From positions 1-36,473 of the IMG/VR virus record IMGVR_UViG_3300005436_000020: 36,473 nt of DNA; one strand, written 5' to 3'. This document shows positions 5,214-13,944 of this stretch, piece by piece. The position numbers and the translations under genes were made by a program. This DNA is from a virus. The notes under the pieces are model-generated. The model was not told the origin of the DNA and ran no database searches. It saw only the letters and a program-made list of their open reading frames with translations. Every line of letters begins with the position of its first letter. The stretch's first letter is position 1.

Positions 5214-6030
5214 AATAACAAAAACAGAACAAGTTCAAGAATTTGAATTGATGCAACGAATGGGAAAATTGTTCTTTGCCAGCGGTTTGTTTTCTGATTT
5301 AAAATCAGAAGCTCAAGCCATTGTTAAAGTAATGATTGGTAAAGAAATGGGTATCGCTCCCTTCGCCAGTATGTCTGGCATTCATTTAATTGGGCCAGAA
5401 AATGGGCCAAAGAAACCCGCTCCAAGTTCGAATCTTATGGCTACATTAGTGGCTAATCATCCGCATTATTCGTATCGTATAAAGAGATGCGATAAAGATA
5501 TATGTGTAATTTCATTCTATGAATCTAAAGATAAGCGTGTTAATGAAGATTCTTATCTTGGAGATTCTGTTTATACTATTCAAGAGGCTCAGCAAGCAGA
5601 GCTTTTAGGAAGAGGAACCTGGAAAAAGTTTCCTTCTGATATGCTTTTTGCTCGAGCGCTTAGTCGTGGAGCAAGGCGTTTTACGCCTGGTATCTTCGGT
5701 GGTTCTGTTATGTATACTCCGGATGAGCTTGGGGTCGAGATGGATGAAGATGGCGTTATAGAAATGCCCAAGACTCAACACATACCAGATAAAGTTGTTA
5801 TGAAAGAAGTGATTGAAGAAATAAAAGAAGCCAGAGCCGACCGCGATGGTATTATTCCACAAAAGTCTATTCCAAATTCCGATAAAGAATGGATCGCGAA
5901 AGAGTTACATAGAAAATCAGAATCTGAGAAACGTTTGGCGGCTTTAAATAATGACCCCATTCCTGGTTCAGATGAAGCTATTATCGAAGAAATTAAAAAA
6001 ACGCATGCAATAAGTGACGGAGGATTCTAA
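5206..6030 (+). CDS. RecT-like single-strand annealing protein (274 aa)
   Basis: It probably anneals complementary single strands during phage recombination. Family features include a helical start, the segment AIVKVMIGKEMGIAPFASMS, then NLMATLVANHPHYSYRIKRC, and a conserved block DMLFARALSRGARRFTPGIF with YTPDELG. This is the order seen in proteins annotated as phage RecT/recombinase. The last 80 residues are a charged tail. The start at 5206 uses GGAGATAATAATAATG; a frame extension to 5191 is rejected. It overlaps the gene before and abuts an SSB-like gene after it, the common pairing of an annealase with its single-strand binding partner. No partner exonuclease was found. Confidence 0.78.
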   Translation: MNEITKTEQVQEFELMQRMGKLFFASGLFSDLKSEAQAIVKVMIGKEMGIAPFASMSGIHLIGPENGPKKPAPSSNLMATLVANHPHYSYRIKRCDKDICVISFYESKDKRVNEDSYLGDSVYTIQEAQQAELLGRGTWKKFPSDMLFARALSRGARRFTPGIFGGSVMYTPDELGVEMDEDGVIEMPKTQHIPDKVVMKEVIEEIKEARADRDGIIPQKSIPNSDKEWIAKELHRKSESEKRLAALNNDPIPGSDEAIIEEIKKTHAISDGGF

Positions 6031-6473
6031 TGATTGATTTTAATATTAAAGATTATGCTCAAGGTATTTTGCCAGAAGCAAGATATACATTTATAATTAA
6101 AAATGCGCATCTTAAAAATTCTAAAAGTGGTAATACCATGGCCAATATTCAGCTAGAAGTTATGAGTGACTTTAGAAAGGGCGTAAGTGTTTTTAAAGAC
6201 TTTAATATCTATCACCCAAGTGAGGTGGCTCAGCGTATTGCGCGTGAAGAGTTAGCGAAACTATGTATTGCAATAGGGATTGAAGATTTAAAAGAATTAA
6301 ATGAACTTAATAATAATATTGTAGATGCGGATGTTTTTCATGAGAGCTATATTAAAAAAGATGGGACTGTAGAGCTTTCTTGTAAAGTTAAAAAGTTCTA
6401 TGAAACGACGGGAGCTAAAACAATAGATATTCAGTTGCCGGATGACCAATTTGATGATGCCCTTGCATTTTAA
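6030..6473 (+). CDS. SSB-like protein (147 aa), DUF669 type
   Basis: This looks like a phage single-stranded-DNA-binding protein: a beta-rich core (ARYTFIIKNAHLKNSKSGNT, then MANIQLEVMSD and VFKDFNIYH) as in the DUF669 family, a helical segment after it, and an acidic tip DDQFDDALAF. Such tips recruit partner proteins in SSBs. The ATG shares its A with the stop of the RecT-like gene, so the two are probably made together. Confidence 0.65.
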   Translation: MIDFNIKDYAQGILPEARYTFIIKNAHLKNSKSGNTMANIQLEVMSDFRKGVSVFKDFNIYHPSEVAQRIAREELAKLCIAIGIEDLKELNELNNNIVDADVFHESYIKKDGTVELSCKVKKFYETTGAKTIDIQLPDDQFDDALAF

Positions 6474-6493
6474 TAATAACGGAGATAATAATA

Positions 6494-6925
6494 ATGATAG
6501 ACCCAATGACAGGTGAAATAATTCCAGCAAATGATATTGATTTGATGCTTTCTTATATTCAGCAGGGAGAAAAAACCATCGCTATGATGCGGGCATCTAT
6601 GCAGCAAGTAAAAGATGCTATCTATCAGCACGCTAAATTTAACGGGAGCAAAACGGCCAGAGTTCAGGGAGCTAAATATACGTGTAAAATTGAGATGCCA
6701 ACGAAGGCAGTATGGGACCAAAAAAAACTCTCTCACATCTACACTGCTTATCCTCATGGCACTATTGTTGATAGCGTCGTGAAGATAGCTAGCTATAAAG
6801 TGGATATGCGAGAATATAAGAAAATAATTAATACGGTAGGTAGCAATGAGTTCAATATGTTTAAAGATGAGCTTATCGGAGCTAATCTAGGAACGACGGG
6901 AACTCCACGATTTACAATAGAATAG
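6494..6925 (+). CDS. Hypothetical recombination-module protein (143 aa)
   Basis: There is a helical N-terminal half with methionine-rich stretches (QQGEKTIAMMRASMQQVKDA) and a beta-rich C-terminal half (YTCKIEMPTKAVWDQKKL, later TPRFTIE). I cannot name the family. Its place directly after the SSB-like gene suggests a DNA metabolism role. It has the repeated GGAGATAATAATAATG start module. Confidence 0.6.
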   Translation: MIDPMTGEIIPANDIDLMLSYIQQGEKTIAMMRASMQQVKDAIYQHAKFNGSKTARVQGAKYTCKIEMPTKAVWDQKKLSHIYTAYPHGTIVDSVVKIASYKVDMREYKKIINTVGSNEFNMFKDELIGANLGTTGTPRFTIE

Positions 6926-6937
6926 GAAAAAAATAAG

Positions 6938-7156
6938 ATGTATTGGAAAATATTAGACGACGAACATCCAGCTAGGAAAACATTAATTTCTTTAGCGGCC
7001 ATTTCAGCCATCACGACTGCAAGTAATAATCCGACTAAAATAAAGATTCATCTTACTTGCGGGAAGGAATTTAGGGCAGATGAAGAATGCCTAGATGAGC
7101 CTGTCTTGATTGATTTGGATAAGTTATTAAAATCGCGAGCTACTTTCAATACATAA
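6938..7156 (+). CDS. Hypothetical protein (72 aa)
   Basis: It is the last gene of the rightward operon, 12 nt after the previous stop. A strand-rich middle (IKIHLTCGKEFRADEECL) is followed by DEPVLIDLDKLLKSRA. No known domain is visible. The operon terminator hairpin begins 6 nt after its stop. Confidence 0.55.
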   Translation: MYWKILDDEHPARKTLISLAAISAITTASNNPTKIKIHLTCGKEFRADEECLDEPVLIDLDKLLKSRATFNT

Positions 7157-7161
7157 GGGAG

Positions 7162-7196
7162 AACGGACAACTATATATTATGTATAATTGTCCGTT
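7162..7196. terminator. Terminator hairpin between convergent operons
   Basis: AACGGACAA (7162-7170) and TTGTCCGTT (7188-7196) form a perfect 9-bp stem around an AT-rich loop that can pair a few bases further. It lies exactly between the stop of the rightward operon and the stop of the last leftward fibre gene, and a short AATTTT follows on the plus strand. It probably works for both directions. Confidence 0.7.
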
Positions 7197-7200
7197 AATT

Positions 7201-8169
7201 TTAGGCAATATTGTATGTTATGCAAATTTCATGGATTTGATTATTTCCAGCATTTGCAAACAAGCCGCCAGCTGCCGTAGCATACACCACAATATTGCCG
7301 GCCGCAGCTATATTCGCTAAACCTACGGCAACCGTTCCATTGCTGCTACACAATACAACGGGGGCTTCTATATTGGATGATGGGCGATATCCAACCGGTA
7401 TAAAAACACCTGAATCTGAACTTCCAATCGCAGCGCCAGCAGCAAGAGATGTAGGCATTCCTTTTATAAATAAACTTACCCAGCCATTTTGTTTCTTCGC
7501 ATACCAAGTAATAGTAGGAGGTACCGCAAAGGCGACTGACCATGTAAACGTTCCTGTTGTTTCTGTATAAAGCGTAAGATTAGTGCCGCCAGCAAAGACA
7601 ATGCCTGAACTACCCACGTTAACGACAGGCGTAAAATCTACAGAGGAAGTAAGAACATTCCCTATAGGTAAAGGAATTGCGCCGCCTGCATTTATTTGAT
7701 TAGCAACCAACCCCTGGCCCGCAGCGTTCACGCCATCATCAAATGCTTTTACACCTGAGAATGTTTGATTGGTAGTGCTTACGCTTCCTGGATTAGCGCT
7801 AGTAGCTAATTCAATTTGCAAAGTATTGCCCGATATAATTGCTGCATTTCCATCAGTCGCATTCGCGGGAGCGACCATAGATAAGCTCGTGCCGCTCACT
7901 AATAAATCCACACCTAAGGTGACAGGATTAACGCCAGTAATAATGCATAACGATGCCCCGTCAGAGCCTACAATAAAAAGCGAATCATTAACGAAAACTT
8001 TATCTGCATCGCCATCAATAAAAGGATGGAAATAGTTAGCTCCAGCTATCGTTGCACGAGTATCGGTTGCGCTTTTATAGGTGTGTTGAATGTTTGTAAC
8101 GCCTTGACCTTGCGCATACGCAGAGTCAACGCCTCTTGCGAATTGAAAATGTTGTAAATTAAATGCCAT
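7201..8169 (-). CDS. Receptor-binding/fibre protein D (322 aa)
   Basis: The first 90 residues (from MAFNLQHFQFARGVDSAYAQ) match the N-terminus of three other proteins in this cluster and probably anchor it to the tail. A short shaft motif near residue 130 (NPGSVSTTNQTFSGVKAF) is the degenerate form of the HPGIVTxxxQ-GG-K-F motif of its relatives. The C-terminal 120 residues form a beta-rich domain with GYRPSSNIEAP, similar in plan to the ends of the two neighbouring fibres and likely to contact the host. GAGGAA lies 8 nt before the ATG. It is the last gene of the leftward unit. Confidence 0.75.
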   Translation of the reverse strand: MAFNLQHFQFARGVDSAYAQGQGVTNIQHTYKSATDTRATIAGANYFHPFIDGDADKVFVNDSLFIVGSDGASLCIITGVNPVTLGVDLLVSGTSLSMVAPANATDGNAAIISGNTLQIELATSANPGSVSTTNQTFSGVKAFDDGVNAAGQGLVANQINAGGAIPLPIGNVLTSSVDFTPVVNVGSSGIVFAGGTNLTLYTETTGTFTWSVAFAVPPTITWYAKKQNGWVSLFIKGMPTSLAAGAAIGSSDSGVFIPVGYRPSSNIEAPVVLCSSNGTVAVGLANIAAAGNIVVYATAAGGLFANAGNNQIHEICITYNIA

Positions 8170-8189
8170 AACAATATTCCTCTTTAATT

Positions 8190-9041
8190 TTATAAAATAG
8201 AGTAAGTAACTGGTGTAGAATAAAATGCATTTATTTGCGCCGCTGTATATGCAGTTGTTAAATTTGCATTATTGTAAACTTCGATAATTCCAGTACTTTT
8301 TACTTTCATTAATCCCGCATTAAAAACACCACCATTAGATACTTGCGCAAAGCAAATCACATCAGCAATCGGTCTAAAACGAGCGGGTAATGCGGTATTG
8401 GAAATATATGCAACGCCAGGTGCGCCTTGACCTGGGGTGGTAACGGTAGCAGGGAACATTAAGTTTACTTGACTACCGCAGCGAATTATTGTGAGCGTGG
8501 CAGATGCGCTTGTATCTGCTGTAAGCGTAAATGTGGTTGCATGCATAGCTTCTTCGTAATAATTTAGGGTGGTAGGAGTTCCGCCAAACGTTAAAAATTT
8601 AACGCCGGAGTTAAACATTTTTATACCAGCAAAGTTTTGATCGAACTGGGTAACAATCCCTGGATGTGTCGCATCTGCTATTTCTAATTGCACGGTAGTA
8701 CCAGAAATCGTAATGCCATTTGCATCAGTAGCAGCCGCAGGAACGGTCATTATAATTGGCGAGCCTGCGTTGCCTAGCAAATTAGCGCCTAATGTAAATG
8801 GGGCTAACGCGGTAATTTTATAAAGACCCACAGTATCTGAAGAAACAACGAGCAATAAATCGCCGACAAATATCTTATCTGTTGCGCCATCAATATTAGC
8901 TGGAAAATATGCGGCAGTAACAATGGTTGCATTTGTATCTGTGCTTTTATAACCATGAATAACAGTGCCTACACCTGCGCCATTAATGGCAGCAGTGGCA
9001 ACACCTCGGCAAAATTGAAATGTATTTAAAGTGAATGCCAT
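8190..9041 (-). CDS. Receptor-binding/fibre protein C (283 aa)
   Basis: It is the shortest member of the four-gene fibre family. The N-terminal anchor-like domain starts MAFTLNTFQFCRGVATAA and includes VIHGYKSTDTNATIV. The shaft motif is IADATHPGIVTQFDQNFAGI near residue 125. The C-terminal domain has a strand pattern with SNTALPARFRPIADV and TGIIEVYNN, the plan of small jelly-roll fibre tips. GAGGA precedes the start. Gaps of 33 and 20 nt separate it from its neighbours. Confidence 0.75.
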   Translation of the reverse strand: MAFTLNTFQFCRGVATAAINGAGVGTVIHGYKSTDTNATIVTAAYFPANIDGATDKIFVGDLLLVVSSDTVGLYKITALAPFTLGANLLGNAGSPIIMTVPAAATDANGITISGTTVQLEIADATHPGIVTQFDQNFAGIKMFNSGVKFLTFGGTPTTLNYYEEAMHATTFTLTADTSASATLTIIRCGSQVNLMFPATVTTPGQGAPGVAYISNTALPARFRPIADVICFAQVSNGGVFNAGLMKVKSTGIIEVYNNANLTTAYTAAQINAFYSTPVTYSIL

Positions 9042-9074
9042 GATAAAAGTCCTCTATATAAATTAAAAATAAAA

Positions 9075-12000
9075 TTAAGCTACTGGATAAGTGATAGCAA
9101 ATCCATCCCATGCCGCTGTCACGCCGGCCGTAAAATTACTGCCGTCAGGAAGGTAATAAATATTCATATTGCCAGCGGTTCCCAATATCGCTACTCCCGA
9201 TGTAACGGCCGCACCTGTCGTTCGCATTAAATAAGAAATATTTGCAATAGGCCTATATTTGGAAACAAGTACTGTATTCATTACAAATGAAGCCGGAGCA
9301 GCCTGCGCTCCCACGCTTCCCGCTGGAAAAAATATGGTTACTAACTTACCCACTCGTCGAATGGTTACCACGAGGGTTCCCGTGGTTAAAGTATTGTTGG
9401 TAAATGTGGTTGAATGAGTATCTTCTACATAATCCTTTATAATCGATTGGTTAGGGTCAGATGCTGTTTGACTGAATTGCATCCCCGCAGATGTAAGCAT
9501 TACTAGAGGTGTTACTTTTACGGAGGTTGCTACCGTCGGCGCAATGGTTAACGCGCCCGCGGTCGTCGCATCAATAATATCTGCCTTCAATGTTTTGGCT
9601 GCGCTTATTGTTGTATTTTGCGCGATAGTAACCGACGTTGCTACCGTGGGAGCTATTGATAATGCCCCCGCAGTCGTTGCGTCTATAATGTCAGCTTTAA
9701 ACGTCTTAGCTGCTGTTAGGGTAGTATTTTGAGTTAAGCTAATGCTCGTCGCTGTCGTAGTTCCTATAGAGAGCGCGCCAGCTGTGGTTGCATCTAATGT
9801 GTTTGTTTTTAAAACTTTACCCGAACTTACAGTTGTATCTTGAGATAATGTTATTGCCGTTCCGGTAGTAGGAGCTAATACCAATGCAACCGCAGTCGAA
9901 GAATCAATGCTGCTGGCTTTGAAAAGTTTTCCAGATGTTACTGTAGTATCTTGAGAGAGCGTTATCGCTGTACCCGTTGTTGGCGCAAGCACCAAAGGTA
10001 CGGCCGTTGAGGCATCGATACTGCTCGCCTTAAACAATTTACCCGAGGTAACTGTGGTGTCCTGAGAAAGCGTAATGGCAGTCGCGGTCGTTGCGCCCAG
10101 AACTAGCGGAGCTGCTGTTGAAGCATCTACACTGCTAGCCTTAAGAAGCTTGCCTGATGTTACGGTGGTGTCTTGTGACAAAGTTATAGCAGTAGCTGTT
10201 GTAGGCGCTAATACGAGTGGCGCAGCGGTAGACGCATCAATGCTAGACGCTTTAAATAATTGCCCTGATGTAACTGTCGTGCTTTTTGCTAACGTGATAG
10301 CCGTAGCTGTGGTAGTTCCAATTGCCAATGCACCAGCCGTTGTAGCGTCAAGCGTATCAGCTTTCAATATTTTACCGGCACTTAATGTTGTGTTCTGAGC
10401 AATCGTTACCGATGTGGCTGTAGTGGGAGCTATAGATAAAGCGCCTGCGGTAGTGGCATCGATAATATCGGCAGTAAAAATCTTAGCGGCAGCAAGTGCG
10501 GTGCTTTGCCCTATAGTGACGCTTGTAGCTGTCGTTGGAGCAATAGAAAGCGCTCCTGCTGTAGCTGCATCAATAGAGTTTGCTTTGAATAATTGACCGG
10601 CCGTTACTGTTGTGTTTTTAGCTAATGTAATTGCTGTTGCAGTAGTTGTGCCAATCGCTAGAGTTCCCGCAGATGTCGCATCTAGTGTGTTTGTATTTAA
10701 TGTCTTGCCACTGCTCACGGTAGAATTTTGTGAAAGCGTTATAGCGGTAGCTGTGGCTGTTCCTAAAACTAAAGGAACTGCACTTATGGTATCAACCGCG
10801 TTTGATAAAACGCCGCCAGCAAAGGATTTTGCCCCACCAAACGTTTGCGCTACTGCTGTTATAATCCCCGGGTGAGTTGCATCAGAGATTTGGCCTTGTA
10901 TCACATTCGTCGTGTTATTGATAATCAATGCATTCGCATCAGAGGCTACTACGGGTGCGCCCGTACTATAATTTGCCCCCGGGGCAACAATGGCCGTGAA
11001 TGTTTTAGTTCCACCGAAGCTCTGCGCTGCTGTGCTCACAATCCCTGGGTGAGTTAAATCTGCATTCTCAAGTTCTATTGTGTTTAATACATTATTAATA
11101 ATTAGGGCATTAGAATCTGTTGGGGCAATAGGTGCGGCTACAGCATAATTAGTGCCGTTCGCTACAATGCCATCTGGAAATGATTTGGTGCCACCTAATA
11201 TTTGCGCGCCTGATGTAACGATGCCTGGGTGGGTAGCGTCCGCTATTTCTGCTTGAAGAGTGCTCGCAGTATTATTTATTAGTAATCCATTTGTATCTAC
11301 GCTGGCAATGGGTGCGCCAATTGTATAATTAGTTCCTGGAAGCGCTGGAAAATTAATAACAGGCGAATTATTAAAATCAATCTGAGCGGCTAAAATAGAT
11401 AAATTAGCGTTGCCTACAATGGATGCTGTTATAAGTTTATTATTAATTGTAACGGATTGGTCGATATTATCGAGCATGACACCGGCATTCCCCGTATCAG
11501 CAATAATCCATAATTGTGGATTAGCGGAGGTAAAGCCATCTCCTTTAAACACCATTCCATAAATATTCGATGAAAGCGCGCTATCTGCGATAGTAAAGCC
11601 AGCCGCATTAGCGGAGTTAGCCGTTGTAATATTTACTCCCACGCCGCCTGCCGCTTCAGTAATATTTAAGCCGGTCGTTGGATTTACTATATTAACATCG
11701 GCATGAAAAGTTTTAATGCCCCCAATATCTTGGGCAACCTCCGTAAGAATTCCAGGATGTGTTTGGTCGGCTTTTTCTAATTGAAAAATTTCACCGGTAA
11801 TAATAGCGCCATTATTGTCAACGGCAACTATAGGAGGCGCGACACTTAAACCTGATGCGCCAGAAAAATAATCAGCGCCCATAGTAAAAGGATTTAATGA
11901 AAGAATGCGATTATATGTCGATGTGTCAGAGCCTTCTATTAAAATATGGTCGCCAACGAATATAAATTCTTGACCTATTCCTTGTCCTAAAAATGGGGGC

Positions 12001-12131
12001 AATAACATGGTAATAGCAGCAACAGTCAAGTCTAAATCTTTATAGCTATGAGTGACGGTCGTAATGCCCCCACCTTGTCCATTTGCAGTGGTAGAGCCTC
12101 GCGCTATTTGTAACTTGGTTACTGAAAACAT
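9075..12131 (-). CDS. Long repeat-containing fibre protein B (1018 aa)
   Basis: Order of parts: N-terminal family domain, residues 1-100 (MFSVTKLQIARGSTTANGQG); four shaft motifs of the form ADxTHPGI(V/L/I)T...GG.K(T/S)F near 121, 297, 357 and 417; then eleven contiguous 37-residue repeats, residues 466-872; and a C-terminal domain of 146 residues with SKYRPIANISYLM, like the tips of fibres C and D. It is probably a trimeric beta-rich fibre reaching towards the host surface. The start ATG lies two nt after the stop of the S74 fibre gene. No glycan-cutting or chaperone domain is visible at its end. Confidence 0.8.
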   Translation of the reverse strand: MFSVTKLQIARGSTTANGQGGGITTVTHSYKDLDLTVAAITMLLPPFLGQGIGQEFIFVGDHILIEGSDTSTYNRILSLNPFTMGADYFSGASGLSVAPPIVAVDNNGAIITGEIFQLEKADQTHPGILTEVAQDIGGIKTFHADVNIVNPTTGLNITEAAGGVGVNITTANSANAAGFTIADSALSSNIYGMVFKGDGFTSANPQLWIIADTGNAGVMLDNIDQSVTINNKLITASIVGNANLSILAAQIDFNNSPVINFPALPGTNYTIGAPIASVDTNGLLINNTASTLQAEIADATHPGIVTSGAQILGGTKSFPDGIVANGTNYAVAAPIAPTDSNALIINNVLNTIELENADLTHPGIVSTAAQSFGGTKTFTAIVAPGANYSTGAPVVASDANALIINNTTNVIQGQISDATHPGIITAVAQTFGGAKSFAGGVLSNAVDTISAVPLVLGTATATAITLSQNSTVSSGKTLNTNTLDATSAGTLAIGTTTATAITLAKNTTVTAGQLFKANSIDAATAGALSIAPTTATSVTIGQSTALAAAKIFTADIIDATTAGALSIAPTTATSVTIAQNTTLSAGKILKADTLDATTAGALAIGTTTATAITLAKSTTVTSGQLFKASSIDASTAAPLVLAPTTATAITLSQDTTVTSGKLLKASSVDASTAAPLVLGATTATAITLSQDTTVTSGKLFKASSIDASTAVPLVLAPTTGTAITLSQDTTVTSGKLFKASSIDSSTAVALVLAPTTGTAITLSQDTTVSSGKVLKTNTLDATTAGALSIGTTTATSISLTQNTTLTAAKTFKADIIDATTAGALSIAPTVATSVTIAQNTTISAAKTLKADIIDATTAGALTIAPTVATSVKVTPLVMLTSAGMQFSQTASDPNQSIIKDYVEDTHSTTFTNNTLTTGTLVVTIRRVGKLVTIFFPAGSVGAQAAPASFVMNTVLVSKYRPIANISYLMRTTGAAVTSGVAILGTAGNMNIYYLPDGSNFTAGVTAAWDGFAITYPVA
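9516..10736 (-). repeat. Eleven tandem 37-codon repeats within fibre B
   Basis: The repeats encode residues 466-872 exactly, 11 x 37 aa, with a consensus near LSQDTTVTSGKLFKASSIDA followed by STAxxLVLAPTTATAIT. The unit is 111 bp at DNA level. Protein identity between neighbours is high, but the DNA differs at most synonymous positions. In copies starting near 10069 and 9958, 14 of 19 compared codons for LSQDTTVTSGKLFKASSID differ while encoding the same residues. Confidence 0.9.
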
Positions 12132-12133
12132 GA

Positions 12134-13942
12134 TTATTGTTTCGCCTTTAATAATTCGATTTCTGCTTGCAATCGTTGAACTTCTTTTAAGAGCATAATT
12201 CCAAGGCGATCGTAATGAACCGTTTGCAAATTATCATCTGCATCATAAGCGCATATGTCAGGGCATATTTTTTCTACATCATCTGCGATTAAACCAAATT
12301 GCTGATGCTTGCCATGACCGGCAATATAATCAAATCGTACAGGGGCTAACATACTAATTATTGCGGCATTTTCTACGGCTGAAATTTCTTTGATATTTTC
12401 TTTTTGACTTCGCAAACTGCTCACAGTTCCCAGCTGTCCTGTAGAGGACACAAGAACGGCAATTGCATCTGCTGCGTCAGTGGTGATACCTCGTATACCC
12501 GCCTGGAAATTCTTAACTTGAGTTCCAGCGGTTCCAATACGAACTACTCCTACATCTCCTACAACGCCCACATGTGCAATATCAATATTCGCATTGTTAT
12601 TAACGGTTAATGCAGACCCGGCGTTATAGCCTAGCGCTAAATTATTAGACCCTGTTGTAATGGTGTTCAAAGTGTTAACGCCTAAGGTGCTATTACGACT
12701 GCCACTTGCAAGAAGAATCAAAGTTCCTTCGCCGATGCCTGTATTTTCGTTCCCCGTGGTATTGATATTTATTGCTGATTCACCGACGGCGGTATTGCTA
12801 AATCCTGTGGTATTAAGCTCTAAGGCTCCCCTTCCTGCTCCCGTATTTTCACCCCCCGTGGTATTGCTAGCTAAAGCGCGAGACCCAAAAGCAGTTCCAT
12901 TAGACCCGGTCGTATTAACTCTTAACGCTAAATATCCTACCGCGGTCTGTTCGCCCTGCAAATTAAGGCTTAATGTTTCAGAGCCTATAGCGACACATCC
13001 TTGAGCACCCACATTACTGGAACTAGCATTATTACCAATCGCCACATTATCCTGCGCCGTAGTGGCCGCGGTTAATGCATTGGTTCCAATCCCAATATTT
13101 CGCGCCCCACTTGTAATGCTATCAGCAGCATTAGTACCGATTGGAATATTGGAATTGCCTTGCATGAAATTTATAACGTTGGCCGCTACAAAATCCACGG
13201 TTGCAGAATTAATAACAGTTTGTGGCGCATTAAGAGCAATCGCCGTTGCATTGTTATCGCCAATAAGTAATGGAATTGCTAAATCAGAATCGACCCCGTT
13301 CGTTAATATTAAAGGAGGGAACACATAAAATGCAGTCGAGGTAGAGGTAAATACATCGGTACTATTTACAGCAAAAGAAAATGCATGCGTGCCAGTATCA
13401 TAATAAATAAAATCATCATTGGGAGATGTGCCAGCAAAGTGCCACATAATTTCTTGGGCATTTACATTTGTATTATCAAAGAAAGTATTTACACTTCCTA
13501 AGCCTATTTTTTTAGCTGCAAAATCTTTTACACCACCAATCGTTTGAGCGACCGCTGTGACAATTCCAGGATGAGTTGCATCAGCTATTTCTGTATGAAG
13601 GGTAGTACCACTAATAATAACGGCATTACCATCTGTCGCCACGACCGGTGCGCCAATACTTAATCCCGCACCCTCAGAAAATAAATCAGTACCCACAACA
13701 AAAGGGTCTAACGTAAGTATTTGGCAGCACTGCGTAGAATCTGAGCCGAAGATATAAATCAAATCATTAATATGTAAAACTTCTTGGTCAGCTCCTTGTT
13801 GTAAATACGGTGGAAAATAAGCTTTAATATCATCAACGACGCTCGCCATATCAATGTAAGTATGGAATGTGACAGTATAATTCCCTTGGGCATTTCCAGT
13901 CGATGTGCCACGATTAATTTGTAAATTTTGAACGGTAAACAT
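12134..13942 (-). CDS. Fibre protein A with S74 self-cleaving chaperone end (602 aa)
   Basis: Residues 1-100 are the shared family domain (MFTVQNLQINRGTSTGNAQG). One shaft motif, IADATHPGIVTAVAQTIGGV, is near 119. Residues about 280-445 are glycine/asparagine-rich 17-residue repeats of the form NTTGxxNTAxGxxALxx, like YadA-type head repeats. From about 508 comes a Peptidase_S74 intramolecular chaperone (SSLRSQKENIKEI, FGLIADDVEKICPD, then HYDRLGIMLLKEVQRLQAEI). In this family the chaperone helps trimer folding and is then cut off before the conserved serine. The start at 13942 follows GGGGAATAAAT; the extension to 14008 overlaps the upstream gene and is rejected. Confidence 0.85.
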   Translation of the reverse strand: MFTVQNLQINRGTSTGNAQGNYTVTFHTYIDMASVVDDIKAYFPPYLQQGADQEVLHINDLIYIFGSDSTQCCQILTLDPFVVGTDLFSEGAGLSIGAPVVATDGNAVIISGTTLHTEIADATHPGIVTAVAQTIGGVKDFAAKKIGLGSVNTFFDNTNVNAQEIMWHFAGTSPNDDFIYYDTGTHAFSFAVNSTDVFTSTSTAFYVFPPLILTNGVDSDLAIPLLIGDNNATAIALNAPQTVINSATVDFVAANVINFMQGNSNIPIGTNAADSITSGARNIGIGTNALTAATTAQDNVAIGNNASSSNVGAQGCVAIGSETLSLNLQGEQTAVGYLALRVNTTGSNGTAFGSRALASNTTGGENTGAGRGALELNTTGFSNTAVGESAININTTGNENTGIGEGTLILLASGSRNSTLGVNTLNTITTGSNNLALGYNAGSALTVNNNANIDIAHVGVVGDVGVVRIGTAGTQVKNFQAGIRGITTDAADAIAVLVSSTGQLGTVSSLRSQKENIKEISAVENAAIISMLAPVRFDYIAGHGKHQQFGLIADDVEKICPDICAYDADDNLQTVHYDRLGIMLLKEVQRLQAEIELLKAKQ

Positions 13943-13944
13943 AT

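Noticed and set aside
9544-10875. Long rightward open frames opposite the 37-aa repeats
   Set aside because: They are V/A/S-rich mirror frames created by the repeated codons of fibre B; no ribosome sites or coherent domains.
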